Positions 1 to 11,285 of a stretch of 64,000 nt of DNA are shown here, piece after piece. The translations under genes were made by a program, and so were the position numbers. The stretch comes from Lineus longissimus (lineage: Eukaryota > Nemertea > Pilidiophora > Heteronemertea > Lineidae): the NCBI RefSeq assembly GCF_910592395.1, contig NC_088318.1, forward strand, positions 3,968,001 through 4,032,000. Reading direction: 5' to 3'. The notes beneath the pieces were generated by a model, which saw only the letters and a list, made by a program, of their open reading frames with translations, was not told the DNA's origin and searched no databases. Positions within the stretch are counted from its first letter, which is position 1. Every line of letters starts with the position of its first letter.

Positions 1-50
1 TAGTCAACCGATGACCTTTTTTTTGGGTGTGATCGGGGATTCTAAACTCG
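1..50. repeat. copy of short inverted-repeat element (right part)
   Basis: The first 50 bases match 58403-58452 almost base for base. At that second locus the sequence is the right half of a small element with 16-bp perfect inverted ends. The window therefore opens inside another copy of the same dispersed repeat. Confidence 0.75.
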
Positions 51-109
51 TTCTGTTTTAAGCAGGTTTACCTTATGTAAACTTTTCATGTAATTGTATA
101 CAAATCCTA

Positions 110-475
110 TTAGGCCTAAGTAATCAGCGACCATGTGTGCGGGGGATGACCCCCATTACCAAGGAATGTTTTGCTACTCCTTGTATTTACGTGCTTAAAC
201 AATTTAGCCCCACATTACATATCCTCCCTCATAGAAGTCTACCAACCTAGACGCAGTCTCTGTTCCTCATCTGTTGGCCCACTGTTGGTGCGACCAAGGA
301 GTAGGTTGATAACGTTTGGCGACCGAGCCTTCTCCACTGCAGCCCCAAGGCTCTGGAATCAACTTCCACGCTGTGTGAGAGAATGTGCCAGCATCTCGGT
401 CTTCAAATCGCATCTTAAATCCTATCTCTTTGGTCGCTACCACTCCTTATACATGTCTGTCTCTCTTTTGTAAAG
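110..475 (+). pseudogene. 3' end of a non-LTR retrotransposon ORF2 (reverse transcriptase C-terminus)
   Basis: The frame at 171-473 translates to a segment typical of the extreme C-terminus of CR1/L2/Jockey-type LINE proteins: a 'CLNNLAPHYIS' stretch, then 'GDRAFSTAAPRLWNQLP', then 'FKSHLKSYLF' and a stop. No catalytic reverse transcriptase motifs are present, so this is a 5'-truncated insertion, as is usual for LINEs. The stop is followed about 40 bases later by an ATT microsatellite, consistent with an element 3' tail. The family is recognised by eye; the exact clade is not resolved. Confidence 0.8.
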
Positions 476-514
476 TGTCACCAAGAGTGAGTGGATTCTG
501 GCACTATAAATCAT

Positions 515-563
515 TTGTATTATTATTATTATCATTATTAGTATTATTATTATTACTATTATA
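515..563 (+). repeat. ATT microsatellite, probable LINE 3' tail
   Basis: An imperfect ATT run with a few substitutions directly downstream of the LINE coding remnant. Simple-repeat tails of this type terminate many CR1/L2/RTE-like elements. Confidence 0.7.
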
Positions 564-1205
564 GTGCATTACATGAAAAATTGCACAGCATGCAAAAAGC
601 CTAAAATGGCTGGGAAAAATTGTCAGTATTTCGTATTTAATGGTCTGTTCTGATTCTGATTATAACAATTTTGCAATCAGTGCAGAAAAGATAAATCTAC
701 CCACGTGCTTCAGTTGTGCTTCCCTTCCTTTCGGATCATACAAATAGCTGGGACAAAATTACAACACCTGTTTGTTCATGCTAAAAGATAAAACTAAAAA
801 AGGTTTATTTGCTGTTTTTACTCCAAGGTGTTCGGTGCTGTGCCAGACGTCTTATGTGGCGTTATGTCTCAATGATTTTCTGGTCGCCGCCTTGAATGCC
901 GACAGACTGCTCAAACAGCCAAAGTTATCAGGTGCTCATAGGTAGGTTGTTTTATTGCAACATAAGTCGTAAGTTTGTGTGGACGTCTCATTGGGGTCCT
1001 CAAAGTGATGTCATCCGTCTTTGGCCAGTGGTCAAATTTGGTCTGGCTCTCACCTGGGATGTTGGGAACCTCCAGTACAGCTTCTAGGGTCACCAAGGCA
1101 CACAAGCTGGAGCACCACGGCAGGGTATTGGACCAGCACCAGATAGTTTAATGAGAGGCTGATATATTTGGCCTGCTGCCTTTTTCACAAGAGACTGCCT
1201 AGCAG

Positions 1206-1350
1206 GGAGCCGGTGTGGTGTAATGGTGTGAGTTTCAGATTAGCAGTCATGAGGTTCCTGGTTCGATTCCCTTCGATCAGCGTGAGACTCTAGTTAGGTC
1301 TATTTGCCCAACAGGCCTTGCTTGTTCAGGGTGTATGATATATCAAATTG
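1206..1350 (+). repeat. tRNA-derived SINE
   Basis: The sequence has an A-box-like stretch (GTGGTGTAATGG near 1214) and, about 45 bases on, a near-consensus pol III B box (GGTTCGATTCC near 1259). No tRNA acceptor stem closes around it and unrelated sequence follows, so this is a tRNA-derived SINE head rather than a functional tRNA gene. It lies in the intron before the first visible CNOT10 exon. Confidence 0.65.
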
Positions 1351-1493
1351 AATTTTGTTTTAAAATCACTCCGTAAGGGTCTAAGACTTTATAGAAAGGC
1401 ATGGTCCAATGAACTGTACATCAGCCGGCAAAACCACATTCTGTTTCTCCTTTCCTGATCTGATATTCAGGGATGTCTTTTTGTCTGTTTTAG

Positions 1494-3468
1494 ATACTTG
1501 GGCAATATGTACCTTGGGGAAGCCTTGGTGTCTTTGGACAGGATTGCAGATGCTGTGCAACATTTTAATCCAGATGCCATCACGGATGTTTCAGTCACCC
1601 CTCCTGACTACAAACAAGACCAGGGTAAGCATTCTTTCATGATTTTGTACGATCCCATGTTTCTGGATGATTGTATTTCTGGATGGACCAGCTTGACTTT
1701 CAAGGAAGTAGAATTCATGGCTTTTTATACAGACGTTCGAATGATACTTTAAACCGAGGTTCCTGGTAGTATCTGGTGTCTATGCCAGGGTATTAAGCAA
1801 AAAACCACCAAATGAGGAACATGAGGAGCTTGTGGGACTCGACGTTTGGCTGAAGTCGGCGTCACTGGGCATTGGCACCTAACTATTTCAGCACATTAAA
1901 GTGCTCATCCCACCTTGGAGAAGGAATACTCTCTGGAGAATAACACCGGCAAGGGTAGAGGCGCTGAAGAAGAAAAAGAAGAAGCTTTGTTCACCTTTCA
2001 TGGTTGACAGTGCCGATATCTGAGTTAGGGCACTGGATCTTGTTGGACCAACCTGAAATCGGACCAGCAACCCCAGTATATTGATTTTTAATCTGAAAAT
2101 CTATCATATACACCACATCTCGATGGATTATAAACCCCCCCCGTTATTTTTTTCCAGAACGTGATAGAAATGGTGAAGCACAGGAAAGTGAAAACCGAGG
2201 TATTAGGTCAAAATGTGATTTTATTGAAATGGACAATGTGGACCGCTTACTACTTGCTTGAGACTTCTTTACGCCTTGACCTTGGGTGCCCAAGGATTTT
2301 GCAAAATGTCCTTCGCGGTTGCGGCATTTTGCATTTTGCCTTTTACCACTTTTGCGGCTTTGTAAAAAAATCCAGACGAGATAATTGCCTACAGTCTTTC
2401 CCCAAGAAAGCAGCTTTCAACTGAGGCAAAGTTATTATGTCCTCCAAATGAATATTTTCCCGGTTTTGTTCAAAAAGGGTGAACTTTCATCACAGGACTG
2501 TGAAGCTTGTTGAGGACATGCCATCCTTTGAACGAATTTTAGACGCGGCTCATGGGAACACTCATCAGCTACTGTGTAAAAATAGACTTTAGGGAATATG
2601 CATGGGGAAAAACGACACTTACTGCAGTGCAATCTTGATCTCGCCTTGCAGGTGCTCTATTCAACTGGATACCCCGGGACGTGATGAAGGCCAAGGCGAT
2701 AATGCAGTACAATCTCGCAACAGCTCATGCTATCAGAGGCGAACATGAAAAGGCAATCATGAATCTGGCCAAGGTGAGTTTCGTTGTGTCATTAGTCTTT
2801 TTCCGAATGAGCACCTCTTGCAGAAGAGAGGCTGCAGTACCGGTTGTGGCCAGTTATGGGGTCAGTCTCTGTTGATTTCGTCGTGGCAGCTGACATTGTG
2901 AAAGATCAAAGGCTGACCTCGGAAGTTGGCCATTTTTATTCCCCACACAGAGCTCCAACACGTGGGGAACTCATCTAAAAAGAGGCAAATTTGCTATGCG
3001 CCATCTTCTTTCTCATGAATTTCCCAGCTTGAACGAAATTCTAGTTTGTAGTTTATGGTAGTACTAGAAATAAGATGTCTGTAGTGTATGCTACTTTCTG
3101 GGTCAGCCTAATGTGTTGATTTTGGAAAGGTGGTGGGCTCTGTTTTTTGATTTCAATTCAATTGGTTTGTCTGTCTTCATTTTTTAATGTTGTGACTTCG
3201 ATGACTGAATGGCTAAAAACTGATTTCATCCCCCCAGAAAAGCAGTGGTCTTCCAGCTTGGCATGTTGTTGTGGCCTGCTATTTGATCCGTTATCATTAT
3301 TTGACTTAAAATCTTGTCTGCTTTCAGAGTACTCAGGTTATTGGCACACCATTCCCATCTCACATCTACTTCCTGAGGCTGTACCTGGATCTGATGGAGG
3401 GCAGACGAAAGCTTGCTCAGGGTGTCATCAAGGAGCATTTCGGACACATGACACCAAACCGAGCTTAA
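1494..3468 (+). CDS. CNOT10: CCR4-NOT complex subunit 10, last three coding exons (5' part outside window)
   Basis: Exons are 1494-1624, 2652-2773 and 3328-3468 (stop TAA 3466-3468), each with clean AG/GT borders and matching phases (1, then 0). They encode about 130 C-terminal residues. Exon 1 has 'YLGNMYLGEALVSLDRI' followed by 'DVSVTPPDYKQDQG', which parallels the vertebrate CNOT10 segment ending EQDQG. Exon 2 has 'VMKAKAIMQYNLATAHAI', a TPR helix pair aligned with the vertebrate 'MLFNLGSAYCLR' repeat. Exon 3 covers the last helices and ends earlier and differently from vertebrates. CNOT10 is a cytosolic TPR scaffold that, with CNOT11, docks on the N-terminal part of CNOT1 in the CCR4-NOT deadenylase. 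The acceptor at 1492-1493 requires further exons upstream, and none is visible in 1-1493. The last exon is the first unit of a tandem duplication running into the 3' flank. Confidence 0.88.
1755..1990 (+). repeat. SINE-like dispersed repeat with GAA-rich tail, copy 1
   Basis: This shares several blocks with 52895-53145 and part with 13465-13690: 'GGTGTCTATGCCAGG' near the start, 'GCTCATCCC.CCTTGGAG' in the second half, 'AATACTC.CTGGAGAA' after it, and an A/G-rich GAAGAAG tail. Size (about 235 bp), dispersal and tail suggest a SINE; no pol III box is clear. It lies in the CNOT10 intron. Confidence 0.65.
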
Positions 3469-3790
3469 TTTGAAGGAAACTTATCTTAACTTGACTGGTT
3501 CAGCTGCGGAGCATTGAAAGGCACCAATGGTAACTTTAACAGCAAACTGAGGAAATGAAATTTCCCTCAAGGTGTTATGAAGGAACAATTTGGACACTGG
3601 GCTTGATTTGAAGGAGACTTGATTTGAAAGAGACCATGTCAACATGGACTTTGCTGGTTCAACTATGGAACGTTTAAGGTGATGATGGTAACTCTGATAC
3701 CAAATGAGCAAATGAAATTTCCCTCAAGGGGACACGAAGGAACATTCTGGACACATCAAACCGTGCAGACCCTGAACTTAATTTGAATGA
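3421..3790 (+). repeat. imperfect tandem duplication starting inside the CNOT10 stop exon
   Basis: Unit starts at 3421, 3571 and 3728 (spacings 150 and 157; third unit truncated) share the blocks 'CAAGGTGTTATGAAGGAACA', 'TTTGGACAC', 'CTTGATTTGAAGGA', 'TGGTTCA.CT', 'ATGGTAACT' and 'AAATGAAATTTCCCTCAA'. The first unit contains the last 15 codons and stop of CNOT10; the later ones are untranslated. Confidence 0.8.
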
Positions 3791-3800
3791 ATGTAGAACA

Positions 3801-3993
3801 TTTGTGACCCACCACGGCAAATGAGTCGCATGTCGCACAGAAGATGAGCCTAAAATGACACTAGGACATAATAGAAGAAATTGATATACTCCGATTTCAC
3901 AAAAGGCAGACAATAGTGGAATGAACAATCAGTCCGTCTCAACCTGTCAAGCTCCGAGCGACATGCGACTCATTTTGCCATGGCGGGTCACAT
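3801..3993. mobile_element. palindromic MITE, copy 1
   Basis: Long terminal inverted repeats of about 35 bp begin TTGTGACCC and end GGGTCACA. The interior matches, in reverse complement, the interior of the element at 38254-38446, including the block that reads 'CAGTCCGTCTCAACCTG'. No coding capacity. It lies in the CNOT10 3' flank. Confidence 0.85.
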
Positions 3994-4688
3994 TTTGGAC
4001 TCATGACACTGTGCAGAGAATGACAATTGGACTGCATTTGTTTACCTTTGCATCGCCTCGACTGAATGAAAATCGGCATGAATTTTAATCGAGAAATTTT
4101 CGATTGAGTGGATCTTGAATTAGAATGCAAAGACAAAAAACTTTTGTATTGTCAGAAGTGTTAGAAGTGTCAGTTTGGTTATTAAGACTCTGTCTGCCTG
4201 TCATTGGTGACTGGTACCTGGTACCACCAAAACTAGATTCTTACAAAATTCTTACAAAGGGGATCCTATCCATCATCTGCATGTAACCTTTGAGAATTTT
4301 CAAAGTTTTGATTGGTTGATTACAGTTGTTGAGTATGAAATGAATGAATTTTTACCTGCATATTTTTGAGGTATCAGCTGCTGAGAGATTCAATGCTTTT
4401 GAAATCTCATCTTTTAAAGTGTGCGGGTACTGATTTTCTTTGCTAAAAGTGTTAAATACTAAAAGTAAAAGTCGATTCTCATTATCAAAAATCAGACTTT
4501 GAAGCATGTACAGAATTATTGTATACATACTTGTGTGTAGAATATAATGATGAGAAATATTATCTGTAAATTGATATTTGGTTGTTTGTTGTTTATTTTT
4601 GGAATGCACTTGTAGAACATCTGCACTGGTGGAAACAGTTCTCTTGTATGTTTCAATACTTTAAGGGCAGACCAATTGCTATGTTTCT

Positions 4689-5455
4689 GGCATCTTCACA
4701 GGCCTGTGATTACTCCAAGCTTCTTGCAGTGATTCTGGCATCTTCACAGGCCAGAGGTTACTCAATTACCGTTTGCTGTCATTCTGGCATCTTCACAGGC
4801 CTGTGGTTACTCCAAGCTTCTTGCTGTGATTCTGGCATCTTCGCAGGCCAGTGGTTACTCAATTACCGTTTGCTGTCATTCTGGCATCTTCACAGGCCTG
4901 TGATTACTCCAAGCTTCTTGCTGTGATTCTGGTATCTTCACAGGCCAGAGGTTACTCAACTACTGGTTGCTGTCATTCTGGCATCTTCACAGGCCTGTGG
5001 TTACTCCAAGCTTCTTGCTTTGATTCTGGTATCTTCACAGGCCAGAGGTTACTCAATTACCGTTTGCTGTCATTCTGGCATCTTCACATGCCTGTGATTA
5101 CTCCAAGCTTCTTGCAGTGATTCTGGCATCTTCACAGGCCAGAGGTTACTCAATTACCGTTTGCTGTCATTCTGGCATCTTCACAGGCCTGTGATTACTC
5201 CAAGCTTCTTGCAGTGATTCTGGCATCTTCACAGGCCAGAGGTTACTCAATTACTGGTTGCTGTCATTCTGGCATCTTCACATGCCTGTGGTTACTCCAA
5301 GCTTCTTGCTGTGATTCTGGCATCTTCACAGGCCTGTGATTACTCAATTATCGATTGCTGTCCTTCTGGCATCTTCACAGGCCTGTGGTTACTCCCAAGC
5401 TTCTTGCTTTGATTCTGGCCTCTTCATATGCCTGTGATTACTCCAAGCTTCTTAT
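4689..5455 (+). repeat. minisatellite, about 48-bp monomer in alternating A/B (about 97-bp) order
   Basis: About sixteen monomers each begin 'GGCATCTTCACAGGCC'. They alternate between an A type continuing 'TGTGATTACTCCAAGCTTCT' and a B type continuing 'AGAGGTTACTCAATTACCG'. First starts are at 4689, 4737, 4786 and 4834. The last units (after about 5330) break the A/B order. The long open frames here are a by-product of the repeat. Confidence 0.95.
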
Positions 5456-7975
5456 AGTAGGACTTCAGTAATGGCAGCCTCTATTGGCAGTGACGGAACA
5501 ACGTCCCCATCGATTAATCCAGTTCCGAGATGCACAGGAGTCTGGTTTCCCCAGCCCAGAATCAAGTGCTGCCATCTAAACAACTGGTGTGAACTAGGAT
5601 TCTCTGCGCCAGAACACCTCTATTACTACTGTAAAATTGGTTAGGAGCCATCACTGGGCTGTTCTGCAGTACCTCTTCTGTGCATCCTGACATATCAGGC
5701 AATTTCACTCGATACATGATTACTCCCTCCCAGAAACATGAGCAAGGAGGAGTCATGTTGTAGGCCCTTTGCAAGAGGATGCACTTCTGTGAGGATTGGA
5801 TGAGACAACATGTCATGGACAGGCAGAGCAACACTCATGAGAGAAAGACACAAAACTATTTCAAGGAAATTAGATATGCTGTCCCCCATCCCTATTCAAG
5901 TAAGGGTCGGTAAGAAGAACCCTGTCCCTGTCTCAGATGTTTTGGTAGACCATTTCGTCATCCCGATTGTCCATCCTCGGGCAACAGGACAAGCCCAATC
6001 CACTGCATCCAGAGTGTAATGTTTGGGCTGTGAAGCACAATTTGGAAGTTACCTTGGTAAAAGCTGTCCGAGATGTCTTGGTAGACTCCTTTGTAGTCCA
6101 TTTCGTCATCCCAATTGTCCTTCCTCGGGCAACAGGACAAGGCCAGTCCACTGCATCCAGAGTGTAATGTTTTGGTTGTGAAGCACAATTTAGAAGTTAC
6201 CTCGGAGCTACTTGGAAGCTACGCGGCTCTTTCCATGTTCTCCAACACTCCACTTAACAAAATTTGTCTCAGGTGTTCTGGTTGTGAATCCACTTGGCCA
6301 CTAGACAGAGGCTATCTGGCATGGCTCCTGATTACATTCTCTGTACCAACCTCTCAGTCCTGCTTTTTAATCCAGGTTTTGATCAAAAGTTGAGTCCTAA
6401 ACAATGTCCGATGGCACATGAAAAGAACACTTTTCTTCACCAAATTAAATGGGGTATTGAGATATTGGGCTATTTCCAAAATGATTAATAAAACCATCCC
6501 TCTAAAGAATTAGCTTCAGGGCATTCCATTGATTACAATCACTACAAAAAATTATTGGGAAATTGGCCACGAAATTCCCCTTAAAATGCCTGTGGTGTAT
6601 TTGACTGACCTTGTCATCTCTTGCCATGAGGTTTTGATGGCATTCAGCAGAACAAAAGTCACAACCTTCACTTACTTTTCTTTTTCATTCAATATCCTTC
6701 AGGGCAGCATGGAGCAGAGGTCAAAAATAAGTTACACGATTCTGGTTTTTTGGTTTTGCTCTTGGGTATTTAACTTTTTCTTCAATTAGTGCCATCCGGA
6801 TATTTTTATTGCATCGCAGATTGCATTCTCGCTCAGGCGATAACTCTTTCAAACTTTCTCGCACATTTTTTCTTTAAAACATTAGTTTTAATGGGATTTT
6901 AAGTGGCAGAGACTTCATTTCAAAGCAAAAGCATTCCTTGCGGACACTTTTAAAGATTTTGGAGAAGTTTGTACTTACCTTTTGGCAATGGAAATGGAGA
7001 AATTATGGTTTGTGGTCCAGTATGGATATAAAGTGCCCCGCAAATGACAATGGTAATTTCAGGGACCCTTCAAATGTAAAATGAGGTCTGCTTGATCAAG
7101 AGTTGTCAACATGTGTTGGCCAAGAGGACTTGGAGAACAGCTCTTTGTCGCCGGTGCCTCAAGAGGGACCACATTGACGAAATCAACATTGTCAATCCCT
7201 GGATAACCTTGAATATCATGTGTCATATATATATATATTATTTCAACCAAATACGCCTTGAGAGGAGAGAAAACTCTTTTCTGATAGAAAATTTAACATA
7301 CTGATAACTGTAAGGACGGCGCCAAAACATTTTTGGCATACTCTTGAAGGATTAACCCACTTGCAAAATATTTGAAATTTGTAGCTAAATTTGAAAGTTG
7401 CATATCTCAAAAACCTGCCAAATTCATAAAGGGCGTTTAGCTTAAAGCAGCGTTTAACTACTGAATAGACAGATTCAGGTCCTTCATGTAAATATTCACA
7501 GAATATGAATAGGCCCTGAAACTGATTAGAGAGAAGTTACACGCGTCCAACCCTTAAACACCCTTTATGAATGACTAACTGTGGTTTGTTCTTCACAGTA
7601 AATTTGGAAAAGTAAACTTTGGTCAGCCTCCAAGTTTCTTGTCCCAATCAGAGCTGGTCAATTCTGCAACACCACAGTGGTCATCACCCATTATATCACA
7701 CCACAGAGGCTTCGATCCGTTACGCTTGTAGAGGGAAGGGCCAGGCTGGTCTTATGGCTGAAAGACTGCCTGGCTTACCAATTTTGAGGGGGGAGTGGGC
7801 TTTTTGTCGGGACTAAATTGCCCAGAAATGACTCAAATTGACCGGGGCAGGGGGGAGGATTTGTCCTAGAACCACCATTTACATGCAGATTAATATCTTC
7901 AGCGCACAGTAGTGGATCGAAGCCTCTTCTAATGGGCTATTCAGCCATAGTCTCAAATTCCAGTATACTCAAATC
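5456..7975. other. no gene recognised; one 148-bp tandem duplication
   Basis: The only clear structure is a two-copy tandem repeat. 'CATTTCGTCATCCC' at 5951 recurs at 6099, and similarity extends from about 5935 to 6205. An AATAAA at 6487-6492 could serve CNOT10 if its 3' UTR runs through the minisatellite, but nothing shows this. No conserved coding segment is seen on either strand. Confidence 0.6.
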
Positions 7976-8310
7976 TTAAAGTGATACTATGATGTGATTT
8001 ACAACTTTGCTGAAATACGTCCGTTTTTAATTGTTGATCACAAATGTAAAGCTTAAATTTTCCATTTTTGATTAGATTTATTATAAAATCGCTGAATGTA
8101 AACCATCGCGACCGCGAAAATGTTCATGTTGTGACGTCATCAACGAAAACGGCATCGAAGCGAGCACTCCGGGCGGGATTAAACCATCAATTTCTAGAAA
8201 ATGTGCATTTCGATTCGAAAACCTTACTGATTTATGAGAAAGTGACGTAGTCATTTGTCAAAAACAGCTAAAACATTATATGGTGAAATTTGACACGAGT
8301 TACCCTTTAA
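7976..8310. mobile_element. TTAA-flanked MITE (335 bp), copy 1
   Basis: The element is bounded by TTAA on both sides (7976-7979, 8307-8310). Ends are imperfect inverted repeats (AGTGATACTATGATG against AGGGTAACTCGTG). The copy at 52203-52505 is highly similar with an internal deletion of about 30 bp. TTAA target sites are the hallmark of piggyBac-type transposition. A 60-codon frame inside is shared with the second copy and is not a gene. Confidence 0.8.
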
Positions 8311-9000
8311 TGTCAAATTTGGTTTTGATTTTTGTCAGTCAAAACTCCCAACAGGGTATTAAACCATACTCTACAATAAACTGCTGGTGTGGATTATATT
8401 TCTTGCACAGGCAGCTGGCACTCAAATGAAACAATACCATAGAAGACAGCCTCAAAAGACGTCAAGCGGCCAATATTTTTGACAGAAGACTCACCAACAT
8501 CAATGTTTCCCCTTTGGTTGGCATGACAACGCTACTACTGATGCAAACTCTCCTTGTAAAAAGTATGCGCTGAAGGTAATATGACGCAAACGAGTTGGTT
8601 ATCCCTGGACCCATTATTATTGTGCCCGGGGAGGAAAAGTTATGTAAAACGTCGCACGAATGAGCAATTTTTGTCACATCAACTTGCAATTATAATATCT
8701 GCAATGTGCAACTGTAATGAAGTAATATGTAGTGATATGAGAAATATTAGGAAGTTGTTGTATTTTGACATCTCTTAAAACCTTTATAGAATTCAAACAG
8801 TTCAGCTGATATTTTAAGAGTTCACAGGAGTTTCCAGTTAGTAAAACCAATTTCGTATTGTATTTTACTTTAACCAGCATGACAATTCTGTTATTAGTTC
8901 ATTAGTTCGTGTACATCCCGACAATAACATTAGCAACTTGTATCCCCGAATTCACAATAACAAATTGAAATGTATAATTGTTAATTGGAAAAATTAATGA

Positions 9001-11040
9001 ACCATATGGGTTATTGAGATGGACCTTACCACACTGGATGCGAATTGAAACCGAATTCCGTAGAGCGCTCTCCGGAATACGAATTGGTTAATCCAGTTTC
9101 AGAACGGTCGCGTCACACTGACCCGAATACGCATTCAAATCGGTTTAAAACGCGCTACACTCAATGCGTATACTAACATCAAGCATTCAATTTCAATCTG
9201 CAGATCCTGCAAGAAGCAAATTCTAGTACATGTACATACATACATAAAAAAATACAAGAACAGTTTCATTCAGCATACATTCCTAGGCCATTCACCATTC
9301 AATCTTTGGTCTCTGTGGCGTAACAAACAATCAAACCTCTGATAAGATCAACTTTACTCCGTTCAAAAATAAATCTATTCAAAATTGCATGAAAAAATTA
9401 TTCTAAAAACATCTTCATATTGTGTTTGGCAGATCATAACTCTACCATTTACCAGGCATTCACTTCAGCACATCCCACAAGACTAGCACAATCAATTGAA
9501 TTGATAGAAGTTTGGCGCGGAGAATTAACGGAAGAGGAAGTGCGCCGGGCGCATGCACAGTGCGATCGAAATTATTAATTCGTATCAAGCGCGTCACACT
9601 TGAAATCTCAATACGGTTTCGTTGATTCGGATTAGCTGATTCGCATTCAATTCGGTTTAAGAACCGTGTTGGTTGGGTCCACCTAATGTGCGTCCGGAAC
9701 TCTGTTTGCGCGTCCGGAAGAGAAAGTGCGCGTCCGGAACAATTTCCTATGTAAATATGAACCTATTGTTGCATTAGATGGCTTAAATAGCATTTTAATT
9801 CCATGTAGAGAAAATAAAATTGAAAAAAATCTTTTTGGTGACTTTGTATTTTACAATTTTCAGCGAGGTGGTTAATTACTAATGCCATAATCATATCCCA
9901 ACTTCCTTACGCGCCTTCTCCTGTTGTGGTCGTCTAAGTCGGTATGAGTTTGTCTTTGCGTGCCGTGGGATAAGGGGCAATAGCAATTATTGTGAAGCCA
10001 ATTTGCGCTTTTAGGGGGGAGGGGAGGGGATCGAGGGGGAAGGGGGAAGGGGGTCAACAAAATTCAGTGCGGTTTTAAGAGCTTCAACTAAAGATGAGCT
10101 TAATGATTATTTTCCTGGGTATATATCTTATTCATTAAAATAAAAATGCCAGTTTTTCTACCATTCGACAGAGTGGGCCCGGGAGGGGGGGACTTATTTT
10201 TTAGATTAATTTCTAATTGGCTACACTTAAATTTAGGTATGGCTTATTATCAAAGGATCTAGTGATGACAGTGGATTTAAGGATACACTCACATCAAAGA
10301 AGTAGTACAATTTTCACTTATTTTTCTCACAAAATATATTTTTGGGGGTTTGGGGGACTCATCCCCCAATGTACTGGCTAAATATGTCAGAAGGACGGGG
10401 TTTGGGGGGCTCCCCGGGTCCCCCATGTCAAACAGTTGTGTGAGTTCACTAGAGATTGCTCTTTACATATTAATGTGAACACATCTCACTAATTGACACT
10501 TTGACTGTATAGCGATTTTCAATAACATATTTGATTCTGATTTTTTGTGAAATTAACAATGATAAGACACTCTGACGGCATTCCATGTGCTGAGACACCA
10601 GATACCAGTCTAATCCATTATATTCTGCAACTGCAACAACAATTGGTTGAGGAGAAACGTCAGTAAACTGGGATTTGATGGCTGTGTAACACCCAAATCA
10701 CCCCGCTGAAAATTGTAAAATACAAAGTCACCAAGGAGATTTTTTCCAATTTTATTTTCTCTACATGGAATTAAAATGCTATTTAAGCCATCTAATGCAA
10801 CATTAAGTTCATATTTACATAGGAAATTGTTCCGGACGCGCACTTTCTCTTCCGGACGCGCTCCGGACGCACAAATTGTTCCGGACGCGCATTAGGTAGA
10901 CCGTGTTGGTTAAAGCGGATTGAGATCGGTATGAACCGAATTGAGTGTGACGCCCCAATACGTATCAACGTTTTAATTCGAATTCAATTCGTGTTAAAAC
11001 CCCAGTGTGACCACGGCATGACCATACGGGTTATGAAGAT
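9001..11040. mobile_element. outer foldback-type element flanked by imperfect direct repeats
   Basis: The segments ACCATATGGGTTATTGAGAT (about 9001) and ACCATACGGGTTATGAAGAT (about 11020) are near-identical and flank the block. Inside them lie AT-rich subrepeats with a recurring 'ATTCAATTCGGTTTAA' type motif near 9140, 9645 and, inverted, 10935. Terminal parts share CACACTGG and GAATTGAA in inverted orientation. It was later split by the element at 9676-10902. No complete ORF. Confidence 0.5.
9676..10902. mobile_element. Mutator-like element with about 200-bp terminal inverted repeats
   Basis: The left end GGTCCACCTAATGTGCGTCC (9676) is matched in reverse complement by the right end at about 10883-10902. 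The inverted similarity continues for about 200 bp on each side (to about 9872 and from about 10690). GTGTTGGTT occurs at 9666-9674 and 10903-10911, which fits a 9-bp target duplication (12 bp if ACC is included). Long TIRs plus a 9-bp duplication suggest a MULE. Both arms read as 'FLCKYE...VALDGLNSILIPCREN' in the inward direction. The interior has a segment shared with 42690-42856. No transposase is visible. Confidence 0.7.
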
Positions 11041-11238
11041 AAAAAGTTTAAATTAAAATTGTTATGAGGTACACGTTGCTTAAGGGATGGCTTTTTGGAA
11101 GTGAGGTCGCCACCTCCCAGTGGTCCAGCGGCCAACACCCTGATGTCCAACCAATAGGAATCGAGGTGGCTGATCACATGTTATCCAATTAGTCTGCGTT
11201 TATTAGCGTGGCCCTCCGGCCAAATCCTCAGAGACGAC

Positions 11239-11285
11239 CTCCAACCTGAACCTGTAACAACCTGAACCTGTAACAACCTGTAACA
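11239..11285 (+). repeat. short tandem repeat (16 bp, about 2.5 units)
   Basis: AACCTGAACCTGTAAC is repeated twice and followed by a shortened third unit. Confidence 0.8.

Noticed and set aside
4582-5120. Two long open frames (114 and 89 codons)
   Set aside because: They follow the minisatellite and repeat with its period; there is no start context or homologue.
5933-6393. Overlapping frames on both strands
   Set aside because: Produced by the 148-bp tandem duplication; no codon bias or homologue.
8068-8250. 60-codon frame beginning MIRFIIKSLNVNHRDREN, also at 52295
   Set aside because: Same peptide occurs only because both loci are copies of one TTAA MITE; it is interrupted differently in each.
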